Origin: Rhizobiaceae bacterium
Lineage (GTDB): Bacteria; Pseudomonadota; Alphaproteobacteria; Rhizobiales; Rhizobiaceae
Direction of reading: 5' to 3'
NCBI GenBank assembly: GCA_027484835.1
Contig: JAIXSF010000149.1
Coordinates: 1-37,910, forward strand
DNA length: 37,910 nt
Positions 26,382 to 34,732 of the stretch are shown piece after piece. The position numbers and the translations under genes are program-made. Positions within the stretch are counted from its first letter, which is position 1. The number at the start of each line of letters is the position of its first letter. The notes beneath the pieces were generated by a model. The model saw only the letters and a list, made by a program, of their open reading frames with translations. It ran no database searches and was not told the DNA's origin.

Positions 26382-27193
26382 CAGCGCGGCTCCATCGTCT
26401 GGCCGCCGCGGATATCGGTCTCGGGTGCGTTGAAGAACTGTTCGCGCCGGGCCTGGGCCAAGTCCTTTTGCGCCTGTTCCGACTGATACCAGGTCCCCAT
26501 CATGGTCATCTGTTGCGAGACGAGGCCCCGCAGCTTCTGCATCTGCGCCACCTGTTGGGTGGCGATCTCGTGGCCCACCTGGAGCGCCTTCATCTGGCCG
26601 TCGGCGCTTTCCGCCATGGAGCGCAGCGACGACATCGTGCTCTCTTCGCTGGAGAACTGCTCGGCCGTCAGATTGGCGGCCTTCAGCGTGCCGGCGATCG
26701 TGTCCCGGTTGGTGTCGGACCAGGACTGATAGGTGGTGGAAAAACTCGCCTGATTGGGCAGGCTGCTCTTCATCTCGGCATAGCTCTGGAACCGCTGCTT
26801 GAGCGTATCGTCTATATTGCCCATCGAAAAGGCTATCCCCTGCCCCTGCCCGACGATGCTCTGAAGCCGGTTGAGATCGCCTTCGACCTCGCCCCAGACA
26901 TGGGCCGGCAGCTGCGCGGTGTTCTGCAGCATGTTCTCGTAGATCCTCAGCTGGTTCTGGATTTGCTCGGCCAGTTGGTTGATCTGGGTTATCTGGTTGT
27001 TGACCTGCTCGGCCGACTTGCCGACCAGTGAGACAAGCTCGGCATTGTTGGCAAGCTGGGTGAACTCTGTCGCCTCGCCGGTGACGCCACCCGCCCGGAC
27101 CGGGCCGGGCATCGATACCGACGCGACCGCCGCCATCGCTAAGGCGGCAATGGTGGTGCGCCGATCAGGCCCCATGAAGATATGTTTGCGCAT
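26378..27193 (-). CDS. trbJ: Conjugal transfer protein TrbJ
   Basis: TrbJ is the VirB5-like minor pilus protein. The 271-residue protein has a signal peptide (TTIAALAMAAVASVSMPGPV, then RAG) and a long helical coiled-coil-like body (VNNQITQINQLAEQIQNQLR). ATG at 27193 is chosen because GAGGGGG is about 8 bases upstream; it overlaps the end of trbE by 29 bases. The C-terminus EQFFNAPETDIRGGQTMEPR repeats the pattern of the TrbK end. Confidence 0.93.
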   Translation of the reverse strand: MRKHIFMGPDRRTTIAALAMAAVASVSMPGPVRAGGVTGEATEFTQLANNAELVSLVGKSAEQVNNQITQINQLAEQIQNQLRIYENMLQNTAQLPAHVWGEVEGDLNRLQSIVGQGQGIAFSMGNIDDTLKQRFQSYAEMKSSLPNQASFSTTYQSWSDTNRDTIAGTLKAANLTAEQFSSEESTMSSLRSMAESADGQMKALQVGHEIATQQVAQMQKLRGLVSQQMTMMGTWYQSEQAQKDLAQARREQFFNAPETDIRGGQTMEPRW

Positions 27194-29633
27194 TGGCGAT
27201 CCCCCTCTGCTGAAGCCAGTGAAGGGGCCAGTCGGCCCCGTGTTCGAGGCGAAGCGCACGGATGCGCTTCAGGTCTTCCTTTCCGGACGCGCCGACGAAG
27301 GAGAGCGCCACCGGACCGAGCGCCATGTCGAAGAGCCGGCGTCCGTCGGGTGACGAGACGTAATATTCGCGCTTCGGAAGGGCCGTTGCGACGATCTCGA
27401 TCTGCCGTTCGTTGAAGCCGATCCGCTCGTAGAATTCCCGCGTGCCGGGCTCCCGCGCCGCCCCGTTCGGCAGGCAGATCTTGGTCGGGCAGCTTTCCTT
27501 CAGCACATCGATGATGCCGGAGCGTTCCGCATCCGAGATCGACTGGGTGGCGAGCACCACCGCGCAATTGGCTTTGCGCAGCACCTTCAGCCATTCGCGG
27601 ATCTTGTCGCGGAAGAGCGGATGGCCGAGCATCAGCCATGCCTCGTCGAGGATGATGAGGCTAGGGTTCCCCGTCAGCCGCTTCTCGACCCGGCGGAAGA
27701 GATAGGTGAGCACCGGCACGAGATTGCGCTCGCCCATGTTCATCAGCTCTTCCACCTCGAAGCACTGGAAGGCGCCGAGCGTCAGGCCGTCTTCTTCCGC
27801 GTCGAGCAACTGGCCCATCGGCCCATCGACGGTGTAGTGATGCAGCGCGTCCTTGATCTCGCGCATCTGCACGCCGCTCACGAAATCCGAGAGCGAGCGG
27901 CCGCGCGAACTTGCCATCAATCCGATCTGCCGCGAGATCGCATTGCGATGATCCGGCGTCACCGTGACCCCCTGCAAGGCGACCAGCGTCTCCAGCCATT
28001 CGGCCGCCCAGGCGCGATCGCCATCGGTCGCGAGCTCTGCGAGCGGGCAAAAGGCGAGGCTCGAGGAAGCCCCCTCCCCTTCCATGCCCTGGTCGCCGCC
28101 GATCTCATAGTGGTCGCCACCGACGGACCAGGTAAGCGGCAGCATTGAGCGGCCCTTGTCGAAGGCGAAGACCTGGGCGCCGGCATAGCGGCGGAACTGC
28201 GCCGCGATCAGCGCCAGCAGCGTCGACTTGCCCGAACCCGTCGGGCCGAAGACCAGCGTATGGCCGACATCGTCGACATGCAGGTTCAGCCGGAACGGGG
28301 TCGAGCCGGAGGCGACCTGCATCAGCGGCGGCGAACCCGTCGGATAGAAGGGGCATGGGGCAACCGGACTGCCCGACCAGACCGAGTTCAGCGGCACCAG
28401 ATCGGCGAGATTGCGGGTGTTGATCAGCGGCTCACGGATATTGGCGTAGGAGACGCCTGGCAGACTGCCGAGAAAGGCATCCGTCGCATTGAGCGTCTCG
28501 ATCCGGGCGCCGAACCCTTCCGCCTGGATCAGGCGGCGGATAGCTTCACACTTTTCCTGTAGGCGCCGCTGTTCGTCGTCGAAAAGGACGATGACAGGCG
28601 TGTAGTAACCATAGGCGGTCAGCTGGGAGGCTGCTTCCGCGATCGCGTCTTCCGTCTCGGCCACCATCAGCATGGCGTCCTGGTCGAGCGAGCGGCTTTG
28701 CGTCTGGAACAACTGATCGAAGAAGGGCCGAACCTTCTGCTGCCACTTCTTGCGGGTGCGCTCGAGCCGGGCTCGCGCTTCCTGTTCGTCGAGAAAGACG
28801 AAGCGGGACGACCAGCGATAGGTGAGCGGCATCAGATCGAGGGCATTCAATATACCCGGCCAGCTTTCCGCCGGCAGTCCGTCGATCGCCACGACGCCGA
28901 GAAACCGGTTCTCGACGGTCGGGGTCAGGCCGTGCTGCAACTCGGCCGTCACCAGCCAATCGAGATACATCGGAATTTCGGGCAAGCGGATCGGATGGCT
29001 CTCGCCGGTGATAGAGAAGCGGACGAACTGGAAGAGATCGTCGTAACGCGCCGTTCGCAAGCCACCGCGCTCCCCGGCCTCCTGGGTGAGCATGCGGCGG
29101 ATGGAAACGACATTGGTGAGATACTGTTCGACTTCGCGGATCGAGCTCGAAAACGCGTCCAGTGCTCCGTCGGCATAGGTCGTCGATCGGCTTGCCGGAT
29201 CGGAATAGACGTAACGCGTCAGCCCGGAGCGCCGCGGTTCGGGCGGTCGCCAGGTCAGGATCAGCGCATGCCGGCTCTCGAAATGTCCCTTCTCCCGTTC
29301 GAAATGCGCCCGCCGCTCCGCATCGATCGCGCGCGTCACCACATCGGGGAAATGGCAGTCCTCCTCGGCCGCATAGTCGGTCGTCGGCACGCGCACGGCC
29401 TCTACCTGGATCATCCAGCCGGAGCCGAGACGAGCGAGGATCGTATTGATCTGTCGGCTAACCTCGTTTCGCTCGGCATTGGTCGAGCTTTCGCTGTCCG
29501 GCCCCGCGAAATACCAGCCGGCCATCAGGCTGCCGTCCTTCAAGAGCATGACGCCATTGTCGACGAGCCCGGCATAGGGCAGGAGATCGGAAAACGAGGG
29601 TCCGGACGGACGGAAAGGCTTCAAAGCTACCAT
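27165..29633 (-). CDS. trbE: Conjugal transfer ATPase TrbE
   Basis: TrbE is the VirB4-type ATPase that drives assembly of the mating channel. The 822-residue protein is full length, with Walker A FGPTGSGKSTLLAL near residue 460, Walker B LIILDEAWLM near 660 and the conserved LATQSISDAERSG segment. The N-terminus (SFSDLLPYAGLVDNGVMLLK) matches Ti-type TrbE. It starts 10 bases after the trbD stop. Confidence 0.96.
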   Translation of the reverse strand: MVALKPFRPSGPSFSDLLPYAGLVDNGVMLLKDGSLMAGWYFAGPDSESSTNAERNEVSRQINTILARLGSGWMIQVEAVRVPTTDYAAEEDCHFPDVVTRAIDAERRAHFEREKGHFESRHALILTWRPPEPRRSGLTRYVYSDPASRSTTYADGALDAFSSSIREVEQYLTNVVSIRRMLTQEAGERGGLRTARYDDLFQFVRFSITGESHPIRLPEIPMYLDWLVTAELQHGLTPTVENRFLGVVAIDGLPAESWPGILNALDLMPLTYRWSSRFVFLDEQEARARLERTRKKWQQKVRPFFDQLFQTQSRSLDQDAMLMVAETEDAIAEAASQLTAYGYYTPVIVLFDDEQRRLQEKCEAIRRLIQAEGFGARIETLNATDAFLGSLPGVSYANIREPLINTRNLADLVPLNSVWSGSPVAPCPFYPTGSPPLMQVASGSTPFRLNLHVDDVGHTLVFGPTGSGKSTLLALIAAQFRRYAGAQVFAFDKGRSMLPLTWSVGGDHYEIGGDQGMEGEGASSSLAFCPLAELATDGDRAWAAEWLETLVALQGVTVTPDHRNAISRQIGLMASSRGRSLSDFVSGVQMREIKDALHHYTVDGPMGQLLDAEEDGLTLGAFQCFEVEELMNMGERNLVPVLTYLFRRVEKRLTGNPSLIILDEAWLMLGHPLFRDKIREWLKVLRKANCAVVLATQSISDAERSGIIDVLKESCPTKICLPNGAAREPGTREFYERIGFNERQIEIVATALPKREYYVSSPDGRRLFDMALGPVALSFVGASGKEDLKRIRALRLEHGADWPLHWLQQRGIANAQTYLHGA

Positions 29634-29643
29634 GATCGCGACC

Positions 29644-29943
29644 TCAATAGCGCCGCCACGGCGTTGACGTGGCGCGGTAGCAGGACCTGTAGGATATGTG
29701 CCGGAGATAAACCCGGCGCATCAGCGGATCGGCTTTCGCCATCATGCGAAGTCCTGCAATCGCCACGAGCCACAGCGCCATCCCGAAGATCGCCGCATAC
29801 CATGTGAGCACCACGAAGATCAGGATCACGGCCGCAAGGGCGGAGAGCAGCACGAATTCACGATCGGCACCCATCAGGAGATTCGGGCGCGACAGGGCGC
29901 GGTGAATACGCGAGCGGACGAGGTTGGAACCGGTCTCAGCCAT
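29644..29943 (-). CDS. trbD: Conjugal transfer protein TrbD
   Basis: This 99-residue VirB3-like inner membrane protein has [20 protein letters not shown] before two close membrane helices ([20 protein letters not shown] and [14 protein letters not shown]). ATG at 29943 has GGGGAGG upstream; GTG at 29949 is an alternative. It overlaps the trbC end by eight bases. Confidence 0.94.
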   Translation of the reverse strand: MAETGSNLVRSRIHRALSRPNLLMGADREFVLLSALAAVILIFVVLTWYAAIFGMALWLVAIAGLRMMAKADPLMRRVYLRHISYRSCYRATSTPWRRY

Positions 29944-30343
29944 GAGCACCCTCCCCTTCCGGGCCGAGGAAGGCGATCCGCGTGGTTGGGCTCTCCGATG
30001 TCACCGGCTCAAGGCTGCCGATCGAAGCGCCGGTCGCTCCGAACAGGGCGACGATCTGGGTAGCCCCGAGCAGCACGCCGCCGACGAGCGCGATGTAGCA
30101 AAGGCGTCGCGCAAAATCGTTGAGCTCGCCGCCAAAGATCAGCATGCCGCCGGCAATCGCGACGGCGGCGAGCGCAATGAAGCCGGCGACCGGGCCGGTG
30201 ATCGATTGCTGGATCTGCTGAAGCGGACCTTCCCACGGCAGACCGCCGCCGCCCGATGAGGCAAGCGCGGGCGAAACCAGCATCAGCGACAACAGGAAAA
30301 CGGTAGAGCATGCGGTCAATGTATGATGACGCTTAGGCGGCAT
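29936..30343 (-). CDS. trbC: Pilin-like conjugal transfer protein TrbC
   Basis: TrbC is the VirB2-type pilin precursor. The 135-residue protein has a signal peptide ending in [10 protein letters not shown] and two hydrophobic helices ([20 protein letters not shown] and [20 protein letters not shown]), the normal pilin layout. ATG at 30343 has GAGGAC six bases upstream and overlaps the end of trbB by 11 bases. The extended tail after the second helix probably is processed or cytoplasmic. Confidence 0.92.
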   Translation of the reverse strand: MPPKRHHTLTACSTVFLLSLMLVSPALASSGGGGLPWEGPLQQIQQSITGPVAGFIALAAVAIAGGMLIFGGELNDFARRLCYIALVGGVLLGATQIVALFGATGASIGSLEPVTSESPTTRIAFLGPEGEGAHG

Positions 30344-31304
30344 GGCTGTCCTCATCGATATGGGCGTAATGTTCGGTCTGATAGGTTGTGCCCCTGAATC
30401 CCTCGACATGGATCACGTCACGGACGCGTCGGCTTCGTCCGCTCCGCTCGACCGAGACGACGACATCGACCGCCTCGCCGATCACCTCGCGCATGGGCTG
30501 TTGGCTGGCTTCGGCCGTGAGCTGCTCGAGACGCCGCAACGCGGACATCGCCGTATTGGAGTGGACGGTGGTGACGCCGCCGGGATGCCCGGTGTTCCAG
30601 GCCTTGAGTAATGTCAGCGCCGCCCCGTCGCGCACCTCGCCGACGATGATCCTGTCGGGTCTGAGCCGCATTGTGCTCTTGAGGAGCCGCGCCATGTCGA
30701 CACTGTCGCTGGTGTGCAGCAGGACCGCGTTCTCGGCTTTGCATTGGATCTCGGCGGTGTCCTCGAGGATCACCATGCGATCATCGGGCGCGGTCCTGAC
30801 GATCTCGCCGATGACGGCGTTTGCAAGCGTCGTCTTGCCTGATCCGGTTCCGCCGGAGATCACGATGTTCATTCGTGAGGCAATTGCGTTTTTGAGAACC
30901 GAGGCCTGCGCCTCGGTCATGATCCCGCTCTTCACATAGTCCTCCAACGGGATCAGCCGTGACGCGCGACGGCGGATTGTAAATGTCGGCGCGGAAACGA
31001 CGGGAGGCAACAGGCCCTCGAAACGATGGCCGCCGATCGGAAGCTCGCCGGAGATGATCGGCTGCTCGTGATCGGCCTCCGACTGCAGCGCATGCGCCAC
31101 GCTCCCGATGACGACTTCGGCGGCCGCGGCCGTCATCTCGCCGGCCGGCGCAACCCCGTGGCCTAGCCTTTCGATGAACAGGCGCCCATCAGGGTTCAGC
31201 ATGATCTCTACGACGCTCGCGTCGTCGAGGGCGACGCAAAGCTGGTCGCCGAGCGCGTCCTGGAGTTTGCGGACAAGCCGGGAATGAGAACGGAGCTGAG
31301 TCAT
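30333..31304 (-). CDS. trbB: Conjugal transfer ATPase TrbB
   Basis: TrbB is the VirB11-type hexameric secretion ATPase. The 323-residue protein has the family signatures: [17 protein letters not shown] (Walker A near residue 150), [12 protein letters not shown] (Asp box), [19 protein letters not shown] (Walker B) and the His box [20 protein letters not shown] at 31304 overlaps the traI stop by four bases (ATGA); the open frame extends further but is not coding. Confidence 0.96.
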   Translation of the reverse strand: MTQLRSHSRLVRKLQDALGDQLCVALDDASVVEIMLNPDGRLFIERLGHGVAPAGEMTAAAAEVVIGSVAHALQSEADHEQPIISGELPIGGHRFEGLLPPVVSAPTFTIRRRASRLIPLEDYVKSGIMTEAQASVLKNAIASRMNIVISGGTGSGKTTLANAVIGEIVRTAPDDRMVILEDTAEIQCKAENAVLLHTSDSVDMARLLKSTMRLRPDRIIVGEVRDGAALTLLKAWNTGHPGGVTTVHSNTAMSALRRLEQLTAEASQQPMREVIGEAVDVVVSVERSGRSRRVRDVIHVEGFRGTTYQTEHYAHIDEDSHAA

Positions 31305-31936
31305 GCCGCAGTCCTGGCCGGGGTGGCGCCCTTCCCGGAGAAGCCCAATCTGTAACCGGCCGGGCGGACGCGCTCGAAGCTGGCGGCGTCGGCCGGCAGG
31401 CTGCCTGCGACCGCCATTGTGTTGCCGATCGTCATGGGTTCGCCCAGTCGTGTCATCGGCCATCCGGCGCGTTTCAGGATGCGTTCGAAGCGCAGGTCGG
31501 TGGCGGTGACGATCTCGCTGTAGCCGTTTGCCATGGACCATTCGATGATGCCCGCAAACATCGATAGCGTCACGAGGTGCAGGTGTCCCCCTTCCCTCCC
31601 CGCCTCAAGCGACGTGTCGACGCAAAACCGCGAGCTCTCGATCATGCCCGAATGAGCCGCGAGACGACCCTCCTCCAGCAATTGGGGAAACGTGTCCTGC
31701 AGCATGGTGGGGCCGGTCGCGGGAAGGAGACGGGCGCAGCCGCAGACCGTGCCGGATTTGGTGGCGAGGATATAGGTGGGACGGAGATCGTCGTACTCGT
31801 CCCGTTCACCGTCGTCGGTGGTCGTCACCTCCCAGCCGAGTCGCGATTTGAAGACTTTTGCCCGAAGGCAATGCATCTCCCTGAGAAGGCCGGAATGCTG
31901 CTCGTGGAGGTCTGGTGTTACGGCAATCAAGCGCAT
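31301..31936 (-). CDS. traI: Acyl-homoserine-lactone synthase TraI
   Basis: This 211-residue LuxI-family enzyme makes the autoinducer (N-3-oxooctanoyl-homoserine lactone in Ti plasmids) from S-adenosylmethionine and acyl-ACP. The conserved residues are visible in LRAKVFKSRLGW, the ERDEYDD acidic cluster, GCARLLP and IESSRFCVD. ATG at 31936 gives the standard length, with GGAG about 6 bases upstream. It heads the trb operon and its 5' side holds a TraR-type box, so positive feedback by TraR is expected. The partner traR is not in the window. The acyl chain length cannot be read here. Confidence 0.96.
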   Translation of the reverse strand: MRLIAVTPDLHEQHSGLLREMHCLRAKVFKSRLGWEVTTTDDGERDEYDDLRPTYILATKSGTVCGCARLLPATGPTMLQDTFPQLLEEGRLAAHSGMIESSRFCVDTSLEAGREGGHLHLVTLSMFAGIIEWSMANGYSEIVTATDLRFERILKRAGWPMTRLGEPMTIGNTMAVAGSLPADAASFERVRPAGYRLGFSGKGATPARTAA

Positions 31937-31996
31937 GATCCACTCCGTGACAATCGATTTGCGCCCGATAGAAATCACCACGTTTCGGCGGTGGCT

Positions 31997-32014
31997 ATGT
32001 GCAGATCTGCATAT
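31997..32014. promoter_or_regulatory. tra box, traI-proximal
   Basis: ATGTGCAGATCTGCATAT matches the 18-bp TraR operator; the central TGCAGATCTGCA (32000-32011) is a perfect palindrome. It sits about 60 bases upstream of the traI start. Confidence 0.9.
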
Positions 32015-32075
32015 CGGTGATTCTACCGAATCGCGATTTAGTGACGCCGACGAGGTCTTCGGACGTGTGGATGAG

Positions 32076-32093
32076 ACATGCAGATCTGCATTT
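32076..32093. promoter_or_regulatory. tra box, repA-proximal
   Basis: ACATGCAGATCTGCATTT is a second TraR-type site with the same perfect 12-bp core (32079-32090). Its centre is 79 bases from the first box. It probably drives repABC upwards when autoinducer is present, as in Ti plasmids. Confidence 0.88.
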
Positions 32094-32182
32094 CCGGAAG
32101 ATCGTCGCTGATCGACTAGGTCGAACTAACTAGCGGAAGTGTAAGGATGAATCTGAATTCGGGGAGGAACTTTAGCGGACGC

Positions 32183-32199
32183 GTTAACTTGTTGTTAAC
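32183..32199. promoter_or_regulatory. Paired GTTAAC motif upstream of repA
   Basis: GTTAAC occurs at 32183-32188 and 32194-32199, eleven bases apart, about 105 bases before the repA start. Each is itself a palindrome, so it is a candidate RepA operator for autorepression. Confidence 0.35.
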
Positions 32200-32303
32200 C
32201 TTAAATCTCTTGCGGCGGGTTGAGAATCGGATGATAGTTTCGCAAATGATGGCGTTCCAGCCATTTTTTCGAAAGTGAAGACCTCCGGGAAATAGTTCGC
32301 GAA

Positions 32304-33494
32304 ATGAGCAATATGCTGCCCAACCGTTTTGACATTGAGATTGCCCAGCAGGGGTCTAAGATCTCAAGCGCCTTGCATATGTTGCGCAGCCAACAGTATC
32401 CGCCTGACGCTAGCAAGGGGCTGCGCAAGTTTCAGCTTGCGGAAGTTGCGGACTTCATGGGCGTGACCCAAACACATCTCAGGCAGCTCCATGCGGACGG
32501 AAAAGGACCGGCGATCGAGTCCATCGGCGGGCGCCGATACTATACCGCCAATCAGATGCTGGAGCTTCGCGACTATCTTGAGGCCAACAAGAAGTCTGAC
32601 AAGCGATATTACGTCCCCAGGCGGCGGGAAGGCGAATCGATGCAGGTCGTATCGGTCGTCAACTTCAAGGGAGGAAGCGGCAAGACCACGACCGCGGCGC
32701 ATCTGGCGCAGTACCTCGCCCTCACCGGGCACCGAGTGCTGGCGGTCGATCTTGACCCCCAGGCATCCCTCACCTCCCTCTTCGGTATCCAGCCGGAGCT
32801 TGATGACACAGCGTCCCTGTACGAGGCACTCCGTTTTGACGACGAACGCAAGCCGATCAGTGATGTGATCCAACCCACCAACATTCCGGGCCTTGACGTG
32901 GTGCCGGCGAACCTAGTGCTACAGGAATACGAATACGACGTGCCGCTCGCGATCTCGTCGAAGAAGGGAGAAGACGGGCGGTTGTTCTATATGCGGATCG
33001 CCAGCGCCCTGAAGCAGGTCGACGACAAGTACGACGTGGTTGTCATCGATTGCCCCCCACAGCTGGGCTACTTGACGATCACCGCGCTCATGGCCTCGAC
33101 GGGCATCCTCATCACCATCCATCCTCAGATGCTGGACATCATGTCGATGAGCCAGTTTCTCATGATGCTTGGAGGGATCATGGGTCCGGTCGCGGAGGCT
33201 GGGGCTGAAATGCGGGTGCAGTGGTTCCGATATCTCATTACCCGGTTTGAGCCCACCGACATACCGCAGGCGCAGATGGTCGGGTTCATGCAGTCGATGT
33301 TCGCACAGCAGATGCTGAGGAACCACGTGCTTAAATCCACGGCGATCTCCGATGCGTCTATCAAGAAGCAGACCCTGTACGAGGTTGAGCGGGGCGAGTT
33401 CGTCCGCGCAACCTACGACAGGGCGATGGAGAGCTTGAACGCCGCCAACGCCGAAATCGTGGAGCTCATCCATGGTGTCTGGGGGAGAAAATGA
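32304..33494 (+). CDS. repA: Plasmid partition ATPase RepA
   Basis: RepA is the ParA-type ATPase of repABC replicons; it segregates the plasmid and represses the operon with RepB. The 396-residue protein has an N-terminal DNA-binding helix-turn-helix part at about 40-82 (FQLAEVADFMGVTQTHLRQL) and the deviant Walker A NFKGGSGKTTTAAHLAQYL at 120-138, followed by VIDCPPQLGYLTITALMAST. The start ATG at 32304 has only a weak ribosome site, and ATG at 32313 is possible. Confidence 0.96.
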   Translation: MSNMLPNRFDIEIAQQGSKISSALHMLRSQQYPPDASKGLRKFQLAEVADFMGVTQTHLRQLHADGKGPAIESIGGRRYYTANQMLELRDYLEANKKSDKRYYVPRRREGESMQVVSVVNFKGGSGKTTTAAHLAQYLALTGHRVLAVDLDPQASLTSLFGIQPELDDTASLYEALRFDDERKPISDVIQPTNIPGLDVVPANLVLQEYEYDVPLAISSKKGEDGRLFYMRIASALKQVDDKYDVVVIDCPPQLGYLTITALMASTGILITIHPQMLDIMSMSQFLMMLGGIMGPVAEAGAEMRVQWFRYLITRFEPTDIPQAQMVGFMQSMFAQQMLRNHVLKSTAISDASIKKQTLYEVERGEFVRATYDRAMESLNAANAEIVELIHGVWGRK

Positions 33495-33497
33495 GCT

Positions 33498-33516
33498 ACT
33501 TGTCAGCCGTTTTTTT
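33498..33516 (+). repeat. 19-bp repeat, repA-repB copy
   Basis: ACTTGTCAGCCGTTTTTTT lies in the 84-base repA-repB gap and recurs exactly at 36031-36049 beyond repC. Its place in the partition gene gap makes it a candidate RepB-binding or incompatibility element. Confidence 0.7.
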
Positions 33517-33578
33517 CGCCGTTTTACATAGCTCTGCCAGACCCTTAACGGCGTTGACGCAAGATTTGGAGTGCGCCT

Positions 33579-34574
33579 ATGTCCCGTGAAAATCCATTCG
33601 CCAAGCTGGACATGGCGGCGATTTCGGCGAGCCAGACGCCGACGAAACCTGGTTATGGCATGACAGGCGCCGCCAAGACTGTAGTTCGTTCCATCGAGGA
33701 CATGGCGGAGAACACCAAGAAGCTGATGGAAGGCGAGGTGATCGTCGACCTCGATCCACAATCGATCGACGCTTCCTTTGTGGCCGATCGTCTTTCCGAC
33801 GACGACGAGGAATTTCAGGAGTTGCTCGAGGCTATCAAGCAGTCGGGACAGACAACCCCCATCCTCGTGCGGCCGAGTTCAACAGACGCCAAACGATATA
33901 TGGTGGTGTTCGGTCATCGCCGCCTGAAGGTCGCTCGCGAGCTTGGGGTGCCGGTGAAGGCCATCGTAAAGAAGCTCGACGATATCACCTCGGCGATTGC
34001 GCAAGGACAGGAGAACGCAGCCCGTTCGAATCTGTCGTTCATAGAGCGCGCCTATTTCGCTCAAAACCTTGTCGCATCGGGAATGACGAAGGAGACGGTC
34101 CGTTCGTCTCTCGCCATCGATGAAGCAATGCTCTCGAAAATGCTTGCGGTTGTCGAAGCGATTCCTGCACCAGTAATTCAAGCGCTAGGCGCGTCGAAGA
34201 AGATCGGGCGCGACAAATGGCTCAGCCTTCGACAACTGGTTCTCGCCCCTGCTCTCTCCAAGGTTGCCGTCGAGCATGCCAGCTCAGCCGAGTTTCAGAA
34301 GCTTCCCGAAGCCGAGCGCTTCGATGTGCTGCACGACTACTTGAGGCGATATAAGGCCAAGTCTTCTGCAAAAAAGCCCAAAACAAGTGTTGTGCTAAGG
34401 GATTGGAATTCACGCGACCGCGCACTGAATGTCGTGGTGAAGCCAAAGGCGAAGAAAGTTGCCATCGAGCTTTCGAACGCCGAAGCCAAGCCCTTCACAG
34501 ACTGGCTAACTTCTCGCATGGACCGTTTGTACGATGAGTACAAGGGGTCCAAAAACGAAAGCAACGGAGACTGA
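33579..34574 (+). CDS. repB: Plasmid partition protein RepB
   Basis: RepB is the ParB-type centromere-binding protein. The 331-residue protein has a ParB/Srx-like domain at about 55-140 (FQELLEAIKQSGQTTPILVR, VVFGHRRLKVARELGVPV), then a helix-turn-helix region at about 155-190 (MTKETVRSSLAIDEAMLSKM) that binds parS, and a basic C-terminus for dimerisation. It starts 84 bases after repA with TTGGAG 8 bases upstream. Confidence 0.96.
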   Translation: MSRENPFAKLDMAAISASQTPTKPGYGMTGAAKTVVRSIEDMAENTKKLMEGEVIVDLDPQSIDASFVADRLSDDDEEFQELLEAIKQSGQTTPILVRPSSTDAKRYMVVFGHRRLKVARELGVPVKAIVKKLDDITSAIAQGQENAARSNLSFIERAYFAQNLVASGMTKETVRSSLAIDEAMLSKMLAVVEAIPAPVIQALGASKKIGRDKWLSLRQLVLAPALSKVAVEHASSAEFQKLPEAERFDVLHDYLRRYKAKSSAKKPKTSVVLRDWNSRDRALNVVVKPKAKKVAIELSNAEAKPFTDWLTSRMDRLYDEYKGSKNESNGD

Positions 34575-34584
34575 AACGCAAAAG

Positions 34585-34640
34585 AAAAAGGCCCCCAAGC
34601 GGTTAAACCGTGGAAGCCTCTCTCGTCATCTCTAGCAGGA
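34585..34640 (-). ncRNA. Counter-transcribed RNA of repABC (incA type)
   Basis: On the minus strand TTGACT (34668-34673) and GATTCT (34644-34649) make a promoter with an 18-base spacer. Downstream the transcript would end in an imperfect stem (GGCTTCCACGG / CCGCTTGGGGGCC) followed by TTTTT near 34585. This is the place and layout of the short antisense RNA that limits RepC translation in repABC plasmids. The exact ends are estimates. Confidence 0.85.
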
Positions 34641-34732
34641 TCGAGAATCGCATTTCCCGGAATCACAGTCAAGAGTCTTGGCGCCATTTTGGTGAGCGGA
34701 TTTCTTTTGCCTGAAGAAAGGTGAGAGAGAAA

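Larger units (their letters stand above)
31937..32303. promoter_or_regulatory. traI-repA divergent control region
   Basis: The 367-base gap between traI and repA carries two tra boxes and the paired GTTAAC motif. A 43-codon frame (32147-32278, MNLNSGRNF...) lies here with a weak ribosome site; it could be a leader peptide or nothing. In Ti plasmids this region couples conjugation genes and replication genes to TraR. Confidence 0.75.

Noticed and set aside
28698-29807. 369-codon plus-strand frame over trbE and trbD
   Set aside because: Antisense shadow of two well-supported trb genes.
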